Shown piece after piece: positions 26,462 to 35,630 of a DNA stretch of 41,330 nucleotides (the first letter of the stretch is position 1; each line of letters begins with the position of its first letter). This DNA is from a filamentous cyanobacterium CCT1 (lineage in GTDB: Bacteria; Cyanobacteriota; Cyanobacteriia; Phormidesmidales; Phormidesmidaceae). The translations under genes were made by a program, and so were the position numbers. The stretch covers positions 1 through 41,330 of the forward strand of contig PYER01000026.1 of the NCBI GenBank assembly GCA_003017855.1, in the 5' to 3' direction. The notes below the pieces were generated by a model. That model ran no database searches, was not told the DNA's origin, and saw only the letters and a program-made list of their open reading frames with translations.

Positions 26462-27266
26462 GGCTAAAACCAACTTCAGGACAGTGACAGAACTCCTGCC
26501 GCTCCGCTGATCTGGGCTCGCTGCTGCGGCTCTGATGCTCTCGGGGGCATAGTGTGATTCTTCACGTTTGAAGTTTCATTCGATACCTAACTATCTAGGC
26601 TTTCACTGAAGCTTTATGAGACTATAAAGCCGATAAACTTCTCTTAATTCCGTGGACGACAGCCAGATCGCCCTTGTCTTAGCTTTGGCCCTGGCGCAGG
26701 CGATCGCAAAGGTGAGCCAGGCCAAGGCATTAAAAACTTGTTAAGGGAAGGCTCTACCACCCCATTCCCCAGATATGCTTGACGCAAGATACCTCCTAAC
26801 TGCGTCTCCAGCCCCGTCTGACCCCTCTGTTGGTGTCACTAAGATGGGGCTGCTACTTTATGAAAGGGCTTCGTTAAGGGCGAGATGCGTGGCGTAGCTG
26901 ATCCACGAGAACCTGAGGAGCGGCCACATGGTCTCAGCAGCTAAACCCCAGCAAGTTTTCAACGTTTTTTTACCAGCCCCGCAACCCTAAGCCTGAGATT
27001 TTATATCAGTTGCCAAAAAACTTTGGGTAGGTACTGTAAAGACTCTCTAAAGAATGTCGTTGCATATACAAATTTTAGATGTTACGCTGAAAAATCATTC
27101 GCTTGTTTGCGAATAACTCGAAAGTTAGCTTTTTTTGCCCTGGTAGCTGAGCAAGCGCTGTTACCGGGGTTGCTGCTTTCTATTGCCCTTGGCTGCAGCT
27201 TGTCGCTAGGTCTACCGTCGGGTAGAGCTACGGGGGCTGAGGGCGTTGATCTCAGCGCACGCACAA
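26462..27266. other. Long non-coding stretch upstream of rlpA
   Basis: About 800 bases without a confident gene. It contains an AT-rich zone at 26570-26650, a block of four successive stem-loops (26781-26937, separate entry), a T-run at 26965-26971 and, from about 27105, a hydrophobic signal-peptide-like frame that is not in phase with rlpA. Confidence 0.5.
26781..26937 (+). ncRNA. Candidate structured RNA: four consecutive stem-loops
   Basis: Successive perfect inverted repeats are GACGCA/TGCGTC (26781-26786, 26801-26806), CAGCCCC/GGGGCTG (26809-26815, 26846-26852), CGTGG/CCACG (26888-26892, 26903-26907) and CTGAG/CTCAG (26913-26917, 26933-26937). A run of seven T follows at 26965-26971. 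No protein frame overlaps. It may be a free small RNA or a leader of the rlpA transcript. The strand is assumed from the T-run and the downstream gene. I could not match it to a riboswitch or 6S-type consensus. Confidence 0.35.
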
Positions 27267-28304
27267 ATGACGTTATTTGGATTTCTCTGGGCTGCAGTTT
27301 TACCGCATCATTTCAATCAACCCGTTACGCTGCAAGCCGCTAACTCCCACGCGGCTGCTCATTGGCAAGATCAATCGACGGTAGATCTCAGCGTTCGGCC
27401 TTACCCACCTCTATATCTACAGGCGTCGGCTAATCAGCCTCTATCGCTGCAGCCTCAGCTCACCTGGCCGCAGACTGGCGCGATTTGGCCCCACTGGGTT
27501 GCTACTGCGGCAGTGACCGTAGTACATCAGGGTAGCAAAGCCCACGTCAGCAGCGGTGTTAGCCAGATTACACCGACCTCTCAGGCGTGCGGCAGCGCTC
27601 CTACCGCCGGAGTCGATGGCTCGGCAGCGGGGTTCACCATTCAGGTCAAAGATGTGCCCATCGGTCAGGTCCTCTCTCGTCAGGTGGCAGACCGGATTGC
27701 CAATCAGATTCGGCAGGCAGTGCCTGTTTTAGAGACCAAGCCAGAACGGCTTACCCCCAGCTTGAGTCAGCACCAGGCGGCAGCCCAGGTGGACGGCAAA
27801 ACGGTATTTGTGCTGCCTGAACCAGCCCAGAGCGAGGGTTCCAAAGACGCCCTGCCTGCACTGCAGGCCACCCAGTGGGTCAATAACCTGCGTCTGGCCT
27901 TTGGGGCGACTCCCCTCGACTCTAGCCAGGTACATATGGTGGCGGCGGGGCTGGGAGAAACCAATCAGACCTTTGGCGGCATCGCCTCCTGGTACGGGCC
28001 GTATTTCCACGGCCGACAGACGGCCACAGGCGAGACTTTTAACCAGTACGCTCTCACTGCGGCCCACAAAACGCTGCCCTTTGGCACCTATCTCAAGGTG
28101 CGCAATCAGCTCAATGGCAAGACTGTGGTGGTACGCGTTAACGATCGTGGCCCGTACATCGGCGATCGCTCTCTCGACCTCTCCTACGCTGCCGCTCAGT
28201 GCTTGGGCAGTGACGCAATTGGGGTAATTCCCTATCAGGCCACCATTCTAGCTCCGGGATTTCCCAATGCCTGGCGCGAGGACGTGGTGGCAAAGCTGCC
28301 CTAG
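27267..28304 (+). CDS. rlpA: RlpA-like septal ring lytic transglycosylase family protein
   Basis: 345 residues from the ATG at 27267 (a TTG at 27246 is also in frame). The C-terminal ~95 residues are a double-psi beta-barrel of the RlpA type: [19 protein letters not shown], the Asn in [40 protein letters not shown]. The catalytic-type Asp and the conserved Asn/Asp region of active RlpA are present. The ~240-residue N-terminal part is Gln/Ala/Ser-rich and poorly conserved. The N-terminus has only a short hydrophobic stretch ([10 protein letters not shown]). A much better signal peptide lies just upstream in another frame (from ~27105), suggesting a frameshift or misassigned start. The gene converges on and overlaps the Rieske gene by four bases. 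Confidence 0.85.
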   Translation: MTLFGFLWAAVLPHHFNQPVTLQAANSHAAAHWQDQSTVDLSVRPYPPLYLQASANQPLSLQPQLTWPQTGAIWPHWVATAAVTVVHQGSKAHVSSGVSQITPTSQACGSAPTAGVDGSAAGFTIQVKDVPIGQVLSRQVADRIANQIRQAVPVLETKPERLTPSLSQHQAAAQVDGKTVFVLPEPAQSEGSKDALPALQATQWVNNLRLAFGATPLDSSQVHMVAAGLGETNQTFGGIASWYGPYFHGRQTATGETFNQYALTAAHKTLPFGTYLKVRNQLNGKTVVVRVNDRGPYIGDRSLDLSYAAAQCLGSDAIGVIPYQATILAPGFPNAWREDVVAKLP

Positions 28305-29353
28305 GCTCGCCACTTAAGCAGCTGCGTCTTGACGGGAGTAACAAACTCACGACCCTCAGTTTGAGAGCGCTGATACTCTTTTTTAAGCTGGTAATACCAG
28401 CGGGCCAGGGTATCGGAATCTTTGATCAGCCGTAGCACGGTTTCATGCTTGAGTCCTTCCTGCTGCTTGATCACCACGTCGCGGTCTTGGCCAAGGAAGG
28501 AGCGAATCATCAGCGGCAGAATAGGCTTGAGCAGAGCGCCCCAGGGCAGATCCCAGTACAGCTCAAAGGTGACATCGGTTTGGTCGTCGGTGAGCGGTGT
28601 GACGGTGGTTAGATTCACCACGCGGTGCTTTGCGGTCGTAGTTTCTTCGGTGCGCACGCCGGGCAGGTAAAAGATGATCTCGTTGTCGGGCACGCCGCCA
28701 ATCAGCCAGTAGCCGTAGCCCATATTCTCGCCCATGCGGTGTTTGCGCATGGTGAAGCCATAAGTAGAGGGGTCAAACCACTTGATCTCGTCGCTGAGGG
28801 TAGCTCCGCGCCACCACCAGGAGCGGTGCACAAAGGGCGAGTGGGCCGGGTCCATTAGCCCCACCACGGCGTGGTCGATGTAGCAGGGAAAGCGCATGGT
28901 GTAGGTGACGTTGGGCCGCACATCGTCGCCAAAGCCCGGTACGCGCGGTAAATCGAAGCGAGGAGGCTGGGGGTTGGCAGGGTCGGCCATGTAGACCCAC
29001 AGGTTGCCCTGCACCTCTTTGACATCGTAGCTACGCACGTCAAAGCGACTGAGATCCATCTGCTGTTCAGGCATGAGCGAGGGAATCTCCGTGCACTGGC
29101 CGTTTTCGTTGAAGCGCCAGCCGTGGTAGCAGCACTCCACCTCAGTACCGTCGAAGCGACCGCAGCTGAGAGGCACCGCCCGGTGAGGGCAAATGTCGCG
29201 AATGGCAAAGGCTTTGCCTTGCTCGGTGCGGCCAAACAAAATCGGCTCGTTGAGCAGGGTTTTGGCTACCATTTTGCCCGCCTTCAGCTCATGGCTGGGC
29301 ATGGCGTGGTACCAGATGTTGCGCAGCAGGTAGATGTCGTTAACAGCAACCAC
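28301..29353 (-). CDS. Rieske non-heme iron oxygenase
   Basis: 350 residues from a GTG at 29353. The N-terminal Rieske domain has ligands C55-x-H57 (CPHR) and C74-xx-H77 (CYHGW). The catalytic domain has the mononuclear iron motif around residues 166-176 ([10 protein letters not shown]) with the bridging Asp nearby. It resembles the alpha-only vanillate demethylase/phenoxybenzoate dioxygenase-type oxygenases annotated as aromatic ring-hydroxylating dioxygenases. It lacks the C-terminal extension of plant-type PaO/Tic55 proteins. No reductase or ferredoxin gene is next to it, so it would borrow electrons from a housekeeping ferredoxin. Substrate unknown. Its stop overlaps that of rlpA in a tail-to-tail arrangement. 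Confidence 0.9.
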   Translation of the reverse strand: MVAVNDIYLLRNIWYHAMPSHELKAGKMVAKTLLNEPILFGRTEQGKAFAIRDICPHRAVPLSCGRFDGTEVECCYHGWRFNENGQCTEIPSLMPEQQMDLSRFDVRSYDVKEVQGNLWVYMADPANPQPPRFDLPRVPGFGDDVRPNVTYTMRFPCYIDHAVVGLMDPAHSPFVHRSWWWRGATLSDEIKWFDPSTYGFTMRKHRMGENMGYGYWLIGGVPDNEIIFYLPGVRTEETTTAKHRVVNLTTVTPLTDDQTDVTFELYWDLPWGALLKPILPLMIRSFLGQDRDVVIKQQEGLKHETVLRLIKDSDTLARWYYQLKKEYQRSQTEGREFVTPVKTQLLKWRA

Positions 29354-29523
29354 AGGGTTTCAGGGAGTTTAAGAATTGAGGCGATTAATACTGTAGCAGA
29401 GGCTTGGTAGTGGCGAAGATCTAGCGTAGGCCAGTTCGGAGTACATCCCGCAGGTGCGCCGCTACCCGCGGCGGGAACCATAGCGTTAAAGGTTTACTCC
29501 ACGATTTACCTTGGCGATTCTCT

Positions 29524-29832
29524 ATGCCCTCTGACGAACAGCGTGCCAAACTTGAGGAAAGCATTACCCAAAACGCTCGACATATTTTTCGCCAGGCTCT
29601 AGGTCACTTTTCTGAAGATACGCCTGCTACGCGTCAGCTCATAATTGAAACAGCCCTTAACCCACTTTTTTACCAGGGGCAAGACAAGTACAAAACCCAT
29701 TGGTACAGCAAAACCCTGGACACGGGAAGTCAGGTCTGGGTTCAAGTCAGAAACGGCAAGATTCGCAATGCTGGCATTAACTTAACGGCAAGACCTTGGA
29801 GACCTGATACCGGGTTTGCGGGCTTACCATAG
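29524..29832 (+). CDS. Orphan polymorphic-toxin-like C-terminal domain
   Basis: A 102-residue soluble protein. From residue ~18 the pattern NARHIFR...GHFSEDTPATRQLI...WYSKTLDTGSQVWVQVRNGKIRNAGIN recalls the C-terminal toxin domains of CdiA/RHS-type polymorphic toxins (inference from remembered sequence style, not a search). Here it stands alone without the large filamentous or RHS carrier and with no signal peptide. The gene just downstream (24-base gap) looks like the matching immunity protein. Alternatives are a domesticated or decayed toxin module, or a small two-gene toxin-antitoxin unit. It is AT-richer than neighbouring genes. Confidence 0.55.
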   Translation: MPSDEQRAKLEESITQNARHIFRQALGHFSEDTPATRQLIIETALNPLFYQGQDKYKTHWYSKTLDTGSQVWVQVRNGKIRNAGINLTARPWRPDTGFAGLP

Positions 29833-29856
29833 GAAAACTACTCACAATGTAACCCC

Positions 29857-30060
29857 ATGGAAAACCTAACCGAGCGGCAAGCGTTTGACGCCATGGTGCT
29901 GTTTCTAGAACAAGTTTATGAACGCACTGAGTCTGATGATATTGCGGGTCTGCTATCTGACTTAATGCTTGCTGCCGATAATCAAACCGCCGACCCTGCC
30001 GCCTGGCAAGACTGGTTGGCTTGCCTTCAGAGGGTTACGCCGGTTCACCTTTCTCAGTAA
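29857..30060 (+). CDS. Probable immunity protein for the adjacent toxin-like domain
   Basis: 67 residues, acidic and helical, with no membrane segment. LTERQAFDAMVLFLEQVYERT...DDIAGLLSDLMLA...DPAAWQDWLACLQ matches a widespread small family usually found immediately 3' of CDI/RHS-type toxin domains and regarded as cognate immunity proteins (established as a contextual pattern; I cannot name the exact family). Its position and spacing after the 29524 gene support the pairing. If the toxin is inactive, this could be a retained orphan. Confidence 0.6.
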   Translation: MENLTERQAFDAMVLFLEQVYERTESDDIAGLLSDLMLAADNQTADPAAWQDWLACLQRVTPVHLSQ

Positions 30061-30163
30061 ACCCTTGCACGAACCATTTTTTCAGCTGCAAACGCTTGAA
30101 GATTGCCCCAGCTTTACAACCTGCTGAGGCAATCTTCGTCAACTGTCAACTACTCAGTAGCCC

Positions 30164-32032
30164 TTAGGCCACCATCTGGGGTTCCTGCACCTGCTTGAGC
30201 TGTTCGCGCAGGGGTGGGCCTTCGATCACCTCGGCCTCTAGCAGCTGCTGGGCCAGGGTTTCGAGTAGCTCACGGTTTTGCTTGAGAATGTCGAGGGCGC
30301 GCTGGTGGCCTTCTTCGACAATGGCTTTCACCTCTTCGTCGATCGCCTTGGCCGTCTCTTCGCTGATCGGGCGGCGGGCGTTGGGCATGCCGCCTTCGAG
30401 GAAGGCGTTGCGCTGGGCGCGATCGTAGGCGAGGGGGCCGAGTACCTGGCTCATGCCGTAGGTGGTGACCATTTGCTCGGCCAGGTCGGTAGCCCGCTGG
30501 AGATCATTTGACGCTCCGGTGGTGATGCTGCCGAAGATGATTTCTTCAGCCGATCGCCCGCCCAGCAGGGTGGCAATTTGCCCCTTCAGCTCGGCCTCGT
30601 CGCGCAGGAAGCGGTCTTCGGTGGGCAGCTGCAGGGTGTAGCCGAGGGCGGCCATGCCGCGCGGCACGATGGAGATTTTTTCGACCTCGTCGGTGCCGGG
30701 CATCATCGCCCCGACCAGGGCGTGGCCGACTTCGTGGTAGGCGACAATTTTCTTCTCTTTTTCGTTGAGCACGCGGCTCTTTTTCTCTAAGCCAGCGACC
30801 ACGCGCTCGATCGCTTCAGCAAAGTCTTCTTGCTCAACCACAGCGCTGTTGCGGCGGGCGGCCAGCAGAGCGGCTTCGTTGACCAGGTTGGCCAGGTCGG
30901 CCCCGGCAAAGCCTGGGGTGCGGGTAGCGGTCTGGCGCAGATCGACGGTATCGGCCAGCTTCACATCCTTGGCGTGGATTTTGAGGATGGCTTCGCGGCC
31001 CTTGAGGTCGGGGCGATCGACGAGAACTTGGCGATCGAAGCGACCGGGACGCAGTAGGGCAGGATCGAGGGTTTCGGGACGGTTGGTGGCGGCCAGCACG
31101 ATCACGGTGGTAGCCCCCGCATCAAAGCCGTCCATTTCGGTGAGCAGCTGGTTGAGGGTTTGCTCGCGCTCGTCGTTGCCGCCGTAGAAGCCGTTGCTGG
31201 AGCGCGACTTGCCGATCGCATCCAATTCATCGATAAAGATAATGCAGGGCGACTGCTTTTTGGCCTGCTCGAACAGGTCGCGCACGCGGGATGAGCCGAC
31301 GCCGACAAACAATTCGACAAATTCTGAACCGGAGATGCTGAAGAAGGGAACCCCCGCCTCACCGGCAACGGCCTTGGCCATCAGGGTTTTACCCGTGCCC
31401 GGAGGGCCGACCAGCAGCACACCCTTGGGAATTTTGGCCCCCAGATCGGTGAAGCGCTTGGGCGTTTTAAGGAAATCGACCACTTCTACCAGCTCGGTCT
31501 TGGCCTCTTCGACCCCGGCGACATCGTCGAAAGTAACTTTGCCCTCGTCGCCTTCGACATAGACCTTAGCCTTGCTCTTGCCAATAGAGAGTGCCCCTTG
31601 AGGGCCACCGCCGCCGCGAGCCAAAAAGAACCGCCACACGCCAATGAAAATCAGCGGCGGAATCACCCAGCTCAACAAGCTGCCAAACCACTGGCCCTTG
31701 GGCGGCGGCACGGCGGCAAACTCGACGCCGTTGTCTTCGAGCAGCTGCGGCAGCTGTAGGTCAAAGATGGGGGTCGTGGTGTAGATATCCCCCAGTTCGC
31801 CTGTGGTCGGGTCTTTGACCTGGTAGCGAATTTCGTTTTGGCCCACCGAGGCCCGCACCACCTCCTGCTCCTGAATGCGGTGAATGAACATGCTGTAGGG
31901 TTCGCGGGAGGTTTGATTACCAAACACCCCAGAAAACACAATATTTAGCAATAGGAGGCCAGTGGCGGCCCAAAGGACAATGTTGGCGATCTGGCGCGAT
32001 CGCGGCGTCTGAGGGTCTTTTTTAACGGGCAT
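30164..32032 (-). CDS. ftsH: ATP-dependent zinc metalloprotease FtsH
   Basis: 622 residues. Membrane helices at ~18-38 and ~115-137 enclose a ~75-residue lumen/periplasm domain. The AAA+ domain has Walker A GPPGTGKT (~209-216), Walker [12 protein letters not shown], the pore motif FVGVG and the second region of homology [18 protein letters not shown]. The zinc site HEVGH is at 433-437, with the third ligand Asp in TDLAEQMV. The N-terminus ([20 protein letters not shown]) and the [18 protein letters not shown] loop resemble the cyanobacterial FtsH1/FtsH4 branch more than the FtsH2/3 photosystem II repair pair. It degrades membrane and short-lived proteins. Confidence 0.96.
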   Translation of the reverse strand: MPVKKDPQTPRSRQIANIVLWAATGLLLLNIVFSGVFGNQTSREPYSMFIHRIQEQEVVRASVGQNEIRYQVKDPTTGELGDIYTTTPIFDLQLPQLLEDNGVEFAAVPPPKGQWFGSLLSWVIPPLIFIGVWRFFLARGGGGPQGALSIGKSKAKVYVEGDEGKVTFDDVAGVEEAKTELVEVVDFLKTPKRFTDLGAKIPKGVLLVGPPGTGKTLMAKAVAGEAGVPFFSISGSEFVELFVGVGSSRVRDLFEQAKKQSPCIIFIDELDAIGKSRSSNGFYGGNDEREQTLNQLLTEMDGFDAGATTVIVLAATNRPETLDPALLRPGRFDRQVLVDRPDLKGREAILKIHAKDVKLADTVDLRQTATRTPGFAGADLANLVNEAALLAARRNSAVVEQEDFAEAIERVVAGLEKKSRVLNEKEKKIVAYHEVGHALVGAMMPGTDEVEKISIVPRGMAALGYTLQLPTEDRFLRDEAELKGQIATLLGGRSAEEIIFGSITTGASNDLQRATDLAEQMVTTYGMSQVLGPLAYDRAQRNAFLEGGMPNARRPISEETAKAIDEEVKAIVEEGHQRALDILKQNRELLETLAQQLLEAEVIEGPPLREQLKQVQEPQMVA

Positions 32033-32109
32033 AGCAATTCTTTGGCAATTTTAGATTGGCGATTTTAGATTTTGGCAGAGCGATCGCCCAACCCAAAAGT
32101 GGGGCGACC

Positions 32110-32175
32110 GTAGGGTGGGTTAGGCTTTTCCAGGCTTGGTGATATTCAGCAGCCTTGGGGGCCGTAACCCACCAT
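32110..32175. repeat. GTAGGG-headed inverted repeat
   Basis: Starts GTAGGGTGGGTTAGGC. GGTGGGTTA (32114-32122) pairs perfectly with TAACCCACC (32165-32173) across a 42-base loop that contains smaller complementary stretches. It lies between ftsH and the DUF1232 gene and looks like a small non-autonomous hairpin element sharing its head with the other GTAGGG repeats here. Confidence 0.6.
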
Positions 32176-32188
32176 TAGAAAATCTCAC

Positions 32189-32476
32189 TTAATTGAAATC
32201 CACATCCACGGTGGCATCAGTAGCATCGGGCGTATCGGAGCGCAGCCCAGAACGCTTGTTGGTCAGACCCGACAGCACGATCTGCGACATGGCGGTAATA
32301 AAGATAGAGGCTACCGCCGCGTCATCGATCCAGCCGATGATAGGGATGAAATCGGGAGAAATATCGATGGGGCTAAGCAGGTACAGCAGCGTAGCACCAG
32401 CCAGCAGCCAGCGGTATTTGGGATGCTCTAGGGTGCGCTTATACCAGTCGTAGAAAGCCTGAATGGGAGAGTCCAT
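32189..32476 (-). CDS. YkvA/DUF1232 family membrane protein
   Basis: 95 residues. It contains the family hallmark LYLLSPIDISPDFIPIIGWIDDA (~31-53) inside a hydrophobic hairpin, with a second hydrophobic stretch at ~55-70 (AVASIFITAMSQIVLSGL). The tail is acidic and short. DUF1232 proteins are small membrane proteins of unknown function, often with SPxDLxPD-type motifs, as here. Its ATG is 167 bases downstream of the aldehyde dehydrogenase stop on the same strand. It may be part of that transcript or of ftsH's. Confidence 0.88.
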   Translation of the reverse strand: MDSPIQAFYDWYKRTLEHPKYRWLLAGATLLYLLSPIDISPDFIPIIGWIDDAAVASIFITAMSQIVLSGLTNKRSGLRSDTPDATDATVDVDFN

Positions 32477-32643
32477 GGGGCAAGGTTGAATGCAATGGCT
32501 TTATGGTGCCACGGAACCCCTGGGTTGCTCTGTGGCGGATAGCCGCCCGCCAACCGGGCGAGGGCCGAACTTGGGCGATTTTGGACTGCAAATCATACCT
32601 GAGGAGGACTGAGTCCTCTGCACGCCGTCTCGAAAATCCAAAA

Positions 32644-34044
32644 TCATCCCGCTCGCAAATGCCAGGCCCGGGGCTGCAAAAACGTAGAGATTCCCGCCAG
32701 CGACAGCGTTGCCCCCAAACCCGAGTGGCCTCGACCGCTCCAGGGCAAGCGAGGGCTGACGCGATCGCAGCAGTTCCAATACGCGCTCCCAGTCTTAAGC
32801 TGGTGCAGAATGCCCACCGCCCGCTCCCGATCTGTTCCATACACCGCCGCCGTCAGCCCGTAGGGCGTATCCTGCATCAGAGCCACGGCTTCCTCATCGC
32901 TGGCCACTCGCTGAATGCCGATCACCGGGCCAAAGGTTTCTTCTTGCATGACGGTCATGGTGTGGTTGACTTCGGTGAGCACCGTGGGGGTAAAGTACCA
33001 GCCGGGGCGATTGAGCCTTTCGCCGCCGCAGCGCAGGGTAGCCCCCTTAGCCAAAGCATCCGCCACTTGATCCGCCAGGATACTGAGCTGAGGCTTACGG
33101 CTCACCGGGCCAAGGTAGGTGTCTGGATCAGTGGGGTCGCCCAGTTTAAAGCTCTTCACCGTGGCCATGAACACCTCAAGAAACTCGTCATACACATCGA
33201 TATGGACGTAGATGCGCTCCACCGCGCAGCAGCTTTGGCCATTGTTATAAAACGCCCCATCCGCCAGCCCCGCTGCCGCCGCCGCCACCTTTGCATCGGC
33301 GCAGACATAGGCTGGGTCTTTGCCGCCCAGCTCTAGCTGAGTGCGGATCAGTTTTGGGGCGGCTGCGATCGCAATCTTCTGCCCCGTCGCGTAGGAGCCC
33401 GTAAAGAATACTCCATCAATCGGCTGCTCCAGCAGCGCCGCCCCGCTCAGCCCCGAGCCAATGATGGGGATGAAAATGTTTTGAGGAATGCCGGACTCGT
33501 GGAGAAGGGATACGATCGCCCCTCCCGTAAGCGTGGCAAACTCCGACGGCTTGTACAGCACCGCATTACCCATCAGCAGCGCCGGAATGAACACATTTCC
33601 CCCCACGAAATAGGGGTAGTTCCACGCCGAAATATTGGCGATCACCCCCAGCGGCTCCTGAGCGATCGCCTCCTCCAACACTCCCATCCCCGGCAGCGCC
33701 ACCGCTGGCTCAGCATAAACCCGCTCTGGAGCCAGTACCTGAGCCGCATGCTCCACAAAGAAATCAATTCGCCCCGGCACCGCCAAAATCTCATTGCGCG
33801 CCTGGGTAATCGGCTTACCGGTTTCTGCGGTGAGCAGCGCCGCCAGCGCATCGACCCGCTCGATCAGCAGCTCCCGAAACCGCAGGATGCACTTGATGCG
33901 ATCGGCCAAAGGCAGCGCCGCCCACCCCAGCTGCGCCGCCCGCGCCCTGGCATATTTTTCGGCGACAGTAGCGCGATCGTCCACCGGAATTTCTTGAATG
34001 AGCGCTTCAGTAGCGGGGTTAATAATGGAAAGAACGTCAGCCAT
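32644..34044 (-). CDS. Aldehyde dehydrogenase family protein
   Basis: 466 residues. N-terminal IINPATEALIQEIPV, cofactor region SAWNYPYFVGGNVFIPALLMGN, general base in LELGGKDPAYV, catalytic Cys in NNGQSCCAVERIYV (~264-277; two adjacent Cys) and C-terminal NCCDRVSPRLPWSGRGHSG. This last block is characteristic of a subgroup with broad specificity whose substrate is not fixed. Transcribed on the same strand as, and following, the iron alcohol dehydrogenase, so alcohol to aldehyde to acid is a natural reading. The 370-base gap between them is largely occupied by a structured inverted repeat. It could oxidise a gamma-glutamyl-aminoaldehyde (see findings), but this is inference. Confidence 0.92.
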   Translation of the reverse strand: MADVLSIINPATEALIQEIPVDDRATVAEKYARARAAQLGWAALPLADRIKCILRFRELLIERVDALAALLTAETGKPITQARNEILAVPGRIDFFVEHAAQVLAPERVYAEPAVALPGMGVLEEAIAQEPLGVIANISAWNYPYFVGGNVFIPALLMGNAVLYKPSEFATLTGGAIVSLLHESGIPQNIFIPIIGSGLSGAALLEQPIDGVFFTGSYATGQKIAIAAAPKLIRTQLELGGKDPAYVCADAKVAAAAAGLADGAFYNNGQSCCAVERIYVHIDVYDEFLEVFMATVKSFKLGDPTDPDTYLGPVSRKPQLSILADQVADALAKGATLRCGGERLNRPGWYFTPTVLTEVNHTMTVMQEETFGPVIGIQRVASDEEAVALMQDTPYGLTAAVYGTDRERAVGILHQLKTGSAYWNCCDRVSPRLPWSGRGHSGLGATLSLAGISTFLQPRAWHLRAG

Positions 34045-34106
34045 AGCGATTAAGAAATACTGGAACTGAGGAGCAATTCAAGTGATGGGGTTGTTTATAC
34101 CTTGGG

Positions 34107-34389
34107 TGGATGGTGGGCAATGCCCACCCTACAGCAGCTTAGGTCGATCGCAGAGTAGGACAGATTACTTCGCAGAACAGAGGTTTAAACCGATGATCGA
34201 TAAGTCCTTTCCGTGAGGTGAAGGACGGCGGAACGTCCTTCTCGATGGGGGGCTGGGGCCAGCGAAATGGCCCCAGCGGTAGATTTGGCTTCAGCTCAGA
34301 TTGTGCGCCGCGATCGATCTCCCATAGGCCAAGACAATGGTGCATTGCTTCGCGTTGGCGGAGCCTCGCCTTAGCGTTATGCACCCTAT
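34107..34389 (-). repeat. Structured inverted element, copy A
   Basis: A 283-base non-coding element that is the inverted counterpart of 35631-35890. On the plus strand it begins with the GGTGGGCA/TGCCCACC palindrome (34111-34128), then a 74-base core (34141-34214) with only three differences from copy B. Stem-loops follow: GAAGGAC/GTCCTTC (34220-34226, 34235-34241; loop GGCGGAAC), GCTGGGGCCA/TGGCCCCAGC (34252-34261, 34268-34277), TTGGC/GCCAA (34285-34289, 34328-34332) and GGTGCAT/ATGCACC (34339-34345, 34379-34385). It ends in the head ATAGGGTGCAT read on the minus strand. Stem arms differ from copy B in paired, compensatory fashion. Confidence 0.8.
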
Positions 34390-34414
34390 AGTCGAACAGA
34401 AAACCGCAAGGTGA

Positions 34415-35599
34415 TCAAAAAGCATCTTGATAGATAGCGTGGAAATCTCTCTCCGTAACGGCTCTAGGATTCAACGGGTGACAACCATCCTTAATCGCCA
34501 CTGCCACCAGCGGCCCTAACCTATCGGACGTCACCCCTAAAGCCCCTAACGACGCCGGAATCCCAATCGCCCCCGACAGCCCCACAATCCACTCCACAAA
34601 CTCCCGCCCATCGGTCGCCCCTGGCTGCACCACCCGTGCCATCCGCAAAAACCGCTCCGGCTCCGCCGCCAAATTAAACCGCATCGCCGCCGGCAGCATA
34701 ACGCCATTCGCCAACCCATGGTGCGTGTCGTACACCGTCGACAGCGCATGGGCGCAAGAGTGAGTCACACCAAGCCCCTTTTGAAACGCGATCGCCCCCA
34801 TCATCGACGCATTCAGCATCCCTCCTCTGGCCGCTAGGTGTGCCACCGCCGTCGCTTCATCAAACCGTTCCCCCGCCTGTAACCGCTGAGCAAAGTCCAC
34901 GCAGGCCTTCAAGTTCTGCGCCACCAGGTGAATGCCCTCCAGGGCAATACCGTCGCAGAGTGGGTTAAAACCCTTCGCCAAAAACGCCTCAATTAGATGC
35001 GTCAGCGCATCCATCCCTGTCGCGGCAGTAATTTTGGCCGGTAGCCCCAGCAGCAGCTCCGGGTCAGCCAGCACCACCTTTGGCAACAGCTGCGGGTCGA
35101 AAACAATCTTTTTAGCGTGGGTGTCGTCGTCCGAAATTACCGCACTGCGGCCAACTTCGCTGCCGGTGCCCGCCGTGGTGGGGATAGCCACAATCGGCGG
35201 AATCGGCTGATCGATCGCGCGGGTGCTGTGGCCGTCTTCGTAGTCGAAGAGGTGGCCGGGGTGGTTGGCCATGAGGGCGATCGCTTTGGCTACATCCATG
35301 GGCGCACCGCCGCCAACCGCGATAATGGCATCGGCCCCGCTGGCTTTCCAGGCGTCAATTCCGGCATTAACTTGGGAGACGACGGGGTTGCCCCAGACGC
35401 CGCTAAAGGTGGCGGCATGGGAGGCGACGAGGATGGTTTCTAGTTCTGGAAACCAGGGTAGCTGGGCGACATCTTTGTCGGTGACGATCAGGACTCGCTG
35501 AATGCCCAGAGCGGTGAGTTCGGTGGGGAGTTCGTGGCGTGCCCCTGGGCCGAAGCGAATGCGGGTGGGGAAGTTGTAGGTGTGAAGCGTAGAAGCCAT
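34415..35599 (-). CDS. Iron-containing (type III) alcohol dehydrogenase
   Basis: 394 residues. NAD-binding GGGAPMDVAKAIALM (~95-109), metal ligands Asp and His in MDALTHLIEAF (~195-205) and two further His in THSCAHALSTVYDTHHG (~277-293). All expected ligands of the Fe-ADH family are present. These enzymes interconvert alcohols and aldehydes with NAD(P); lactaldehyde/ethanol/1,3-propanediol-type members are alike and the substrate is not resolved here. Upstream AAGGAC is a plausible ribosome binding site for the ATG at 35599. The gene sits exactly between the two inverted structured elements (ends 25 and 31 bases away), so gene plus elements form a composite-looking unit. Confidence 0.93.
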   Translation of the reverse strand: MASTLHTYNFPTRIRFGPGARHELPTELTALGIQRVLIVTDKDVAQLPWFPELETILVASHAATFSGVWGNPVVSQVNAGIDAWKASGADAIIAVGGGAPMDVAKAIALMANHPGHLFDYEDGHSTRAIDQPIPPIVAIPTTAGTGSEVGRSAVISDDDTHAKKIVFDPQLLPKVVLADPELLLGLPAKITAATGMDALTHLIEAFLAKGFNPLCDGIALEGIHLVAQNLKACVDFAQRLQAGERFDEATAVAHLAARGGMLNASMMGAIAFQKGLGVTHSCAHALSTVYDTHHGLANGVMLPAAMRFNLAAEPERFLRMARVVQPGATDGREFVEWIVGLSGAIGIPASLGALGVTSDRLGPLVAVAIKDGCHPLNPRAVTERDFHAIYQDAF

Positions 35600-35630
35600 T
35601 CAGAATTTACGTCCTTAAAAATCAAGAACT

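Noticed and set aside
26232-26510. 92-residue plus-strand frame
   Set aside because: No domain or signal; it overlaps the minus-strand frame that encodes a membrane helix, which is the better of two weak candidates.
26781-26937. c-di-AMP (ydaO-type) riboswitch before rlpA
   Set aside because: Context is tempting, but the conserved GGGGGAC/GGGGTGAA and CAGCTAACCTCG segments are not present.
34141-34214. RNase P RNA or another housekeeping RNA
   Set aside because: The core contains GGAAAGGAC rather than the RNase P GAGGAAAGTCC motif, and there are two inverted copies, unlike a single-copy housekeeping RNA.
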